From: Paraspadella gotoi
Taxonomy: Eukaryota; Chaetognatha
DNA length: 64,000 nucleotides
Direction: 5' to 3'
Assembly: GCA_051294375.1 (NCBI GenBank)
Contig: CM119265.1
Coordinates: 11,347,818-11,411,817 of the forward strand
The notes below the pieces were generated by a model. It was not told the DNA's origin and made no database searches. It saw nothing but the letters and a program-made list of their open reading frames with translations. Made by a program: the position numbers and the translations under genes. Positions 63,406 through 64,000 of the stretch are shown in pieces; position 1 is the stretch's first letter, and each line of letters begins with the position of its first letter.

Positions 63406-63612
63406 GGGTATGACTTGAGAGTTCTCGGCTATAAAGCCATGGTGTCCCGTGGCCAACGAGTCTTTGTCCACCATGACCGAGGACCCCGGCGTGGGGCCGG
63501 CTAATTTTTGCCGCCGGGACTCGAGGACGCGGATCGAGAAAAAAAATCTCAAACTCGAGAGGAAATCCGCTAATCAATAAGAGGACTACGTCTTGGGATC
63601 GCAATCGTGGAA
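63406..63612. other. Unassigned G/C-richer patch
   Basis: GCCATGGTGTCCCGTGGCCA and GGACCCCGGCGTGGGGCCGG stand out. It has short self-complementary stretches but no tRNA or rRNA match that I can support. Confidence 0.4.
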
Positions 63613-64000
63613 AAAAAAATTTACTTATTTTCTATGAAATGATAAAATTTGAAAAACATTGTAAAACAGGCGTCGGAGAAAAATTGACAGAGAGAAGATG
63701 AACTTATTTACAATGTTTGAAATTGTTTTTAAGAAAAAGGGTCAATCAAATCAACTTGAAAATAGGCAAAAATGAAGTACAGATTCAAAAAGTTGAGCTC
63801 CTGGCGATTCCGGTCACCTTTATTTTTATTTTTTATTTTTGATTGTTCTAAATCTGTATGGAACATCTTATGCAACCACAAATATCAAATATGACCCCCC
63901 AAAAAAAGTCAGTTTCTTATAAACTATACCTATACTATGCATTTAAAATTATCTTGACATAAAATATTGAAGTGTATTTTTTTTTTAGTGTTTCTGGAAA
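63613..64000. other. A/T-rich spacer to the window end
   Basis: AGTTGAGCTCCTGGCGATTC (63792-63811) faintly recalls the R repeat (GAGCTCCTGACGATTCCG at 16502). Otherwise nothing is recognised. Confidence 0.4.

Noticed and set aside
63406-63612. Ribosomal RNA fragment
   Set aside because: The G/C-rich patch shows no rRNA signature that I can identify.

Overview
This is nuclear DNA from an animal, most likely an invertebrate that I cannot name more closely. It is strongly A/T-rich, crowded with interspersed repeats and broken by runs of N at 8289-8608, 13979-13988, 29229-29497, 29902-29926, 31402-31426 and 56639-56738. Telomere-like CCCTAA blocks imply TTAGGG-type telomeres. That argues against typical insects (TTAGG) and nematodes (TTAGGC).

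The only clearly recognisable host gene is TMF1, the Golgi coiled-coil golgin TATA element modulatory factor. Its exons are all on the + strand but sit in three blocks in the reverse of protein order: exons 1-4 at 37867-41392, the next two at 21407-21735 and the next two at 3514-3885. Read in protein order, the eight exons join without a missing residue, with canonical GT/AG borders. The C-terminal Rab6-binding exons are not visible. Contig misordering during scaffolding is the simplest explanation. Two small contigs between gaps (29498-29901 and 29927-31401) each end in sequence that runs on into their own start, as expected of collapsed tandem units.

Most of the rest is mobile DNA. (1) A retroelement family carries hammerhead ribozyme motifs (best at 5125-5190, 20885-20945 and 19560-19632; decayed at 9120, 17942 and 19480). 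One inverted pair sits in a large palindrome flanked on both sides by telomere-like repeats. (2) A 42.9-54.6 kb block of G/C-rich minus-strand LTR-retrotransposon fragments (Ty3/gypsy-like Gag, zinc knuckle, protease, RT, RNase H) has one copy in normal order and a second, near-identical copy in scrambled order. (3) There are tRNA-headed SINEs, a hairpin-ended repeat family (A), a hAT-like terminus family with GGAGCC arrays, a gutted Tc1/mariner-like element, foldback elements and several long direct repeats (B, C, D, R, S, as named in the features). (4) A 19-bp minisatellite fills 22367-23832. A decayed C2H2 zinc-finger gene lies at 61.3-62.5 kb.

Most predicted open frames outside TMF1 and the retroelement are chance frames in simple sequence or repeats and are not annotated. 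Repeat boundaries were read by eye and may be off by tens of bases.
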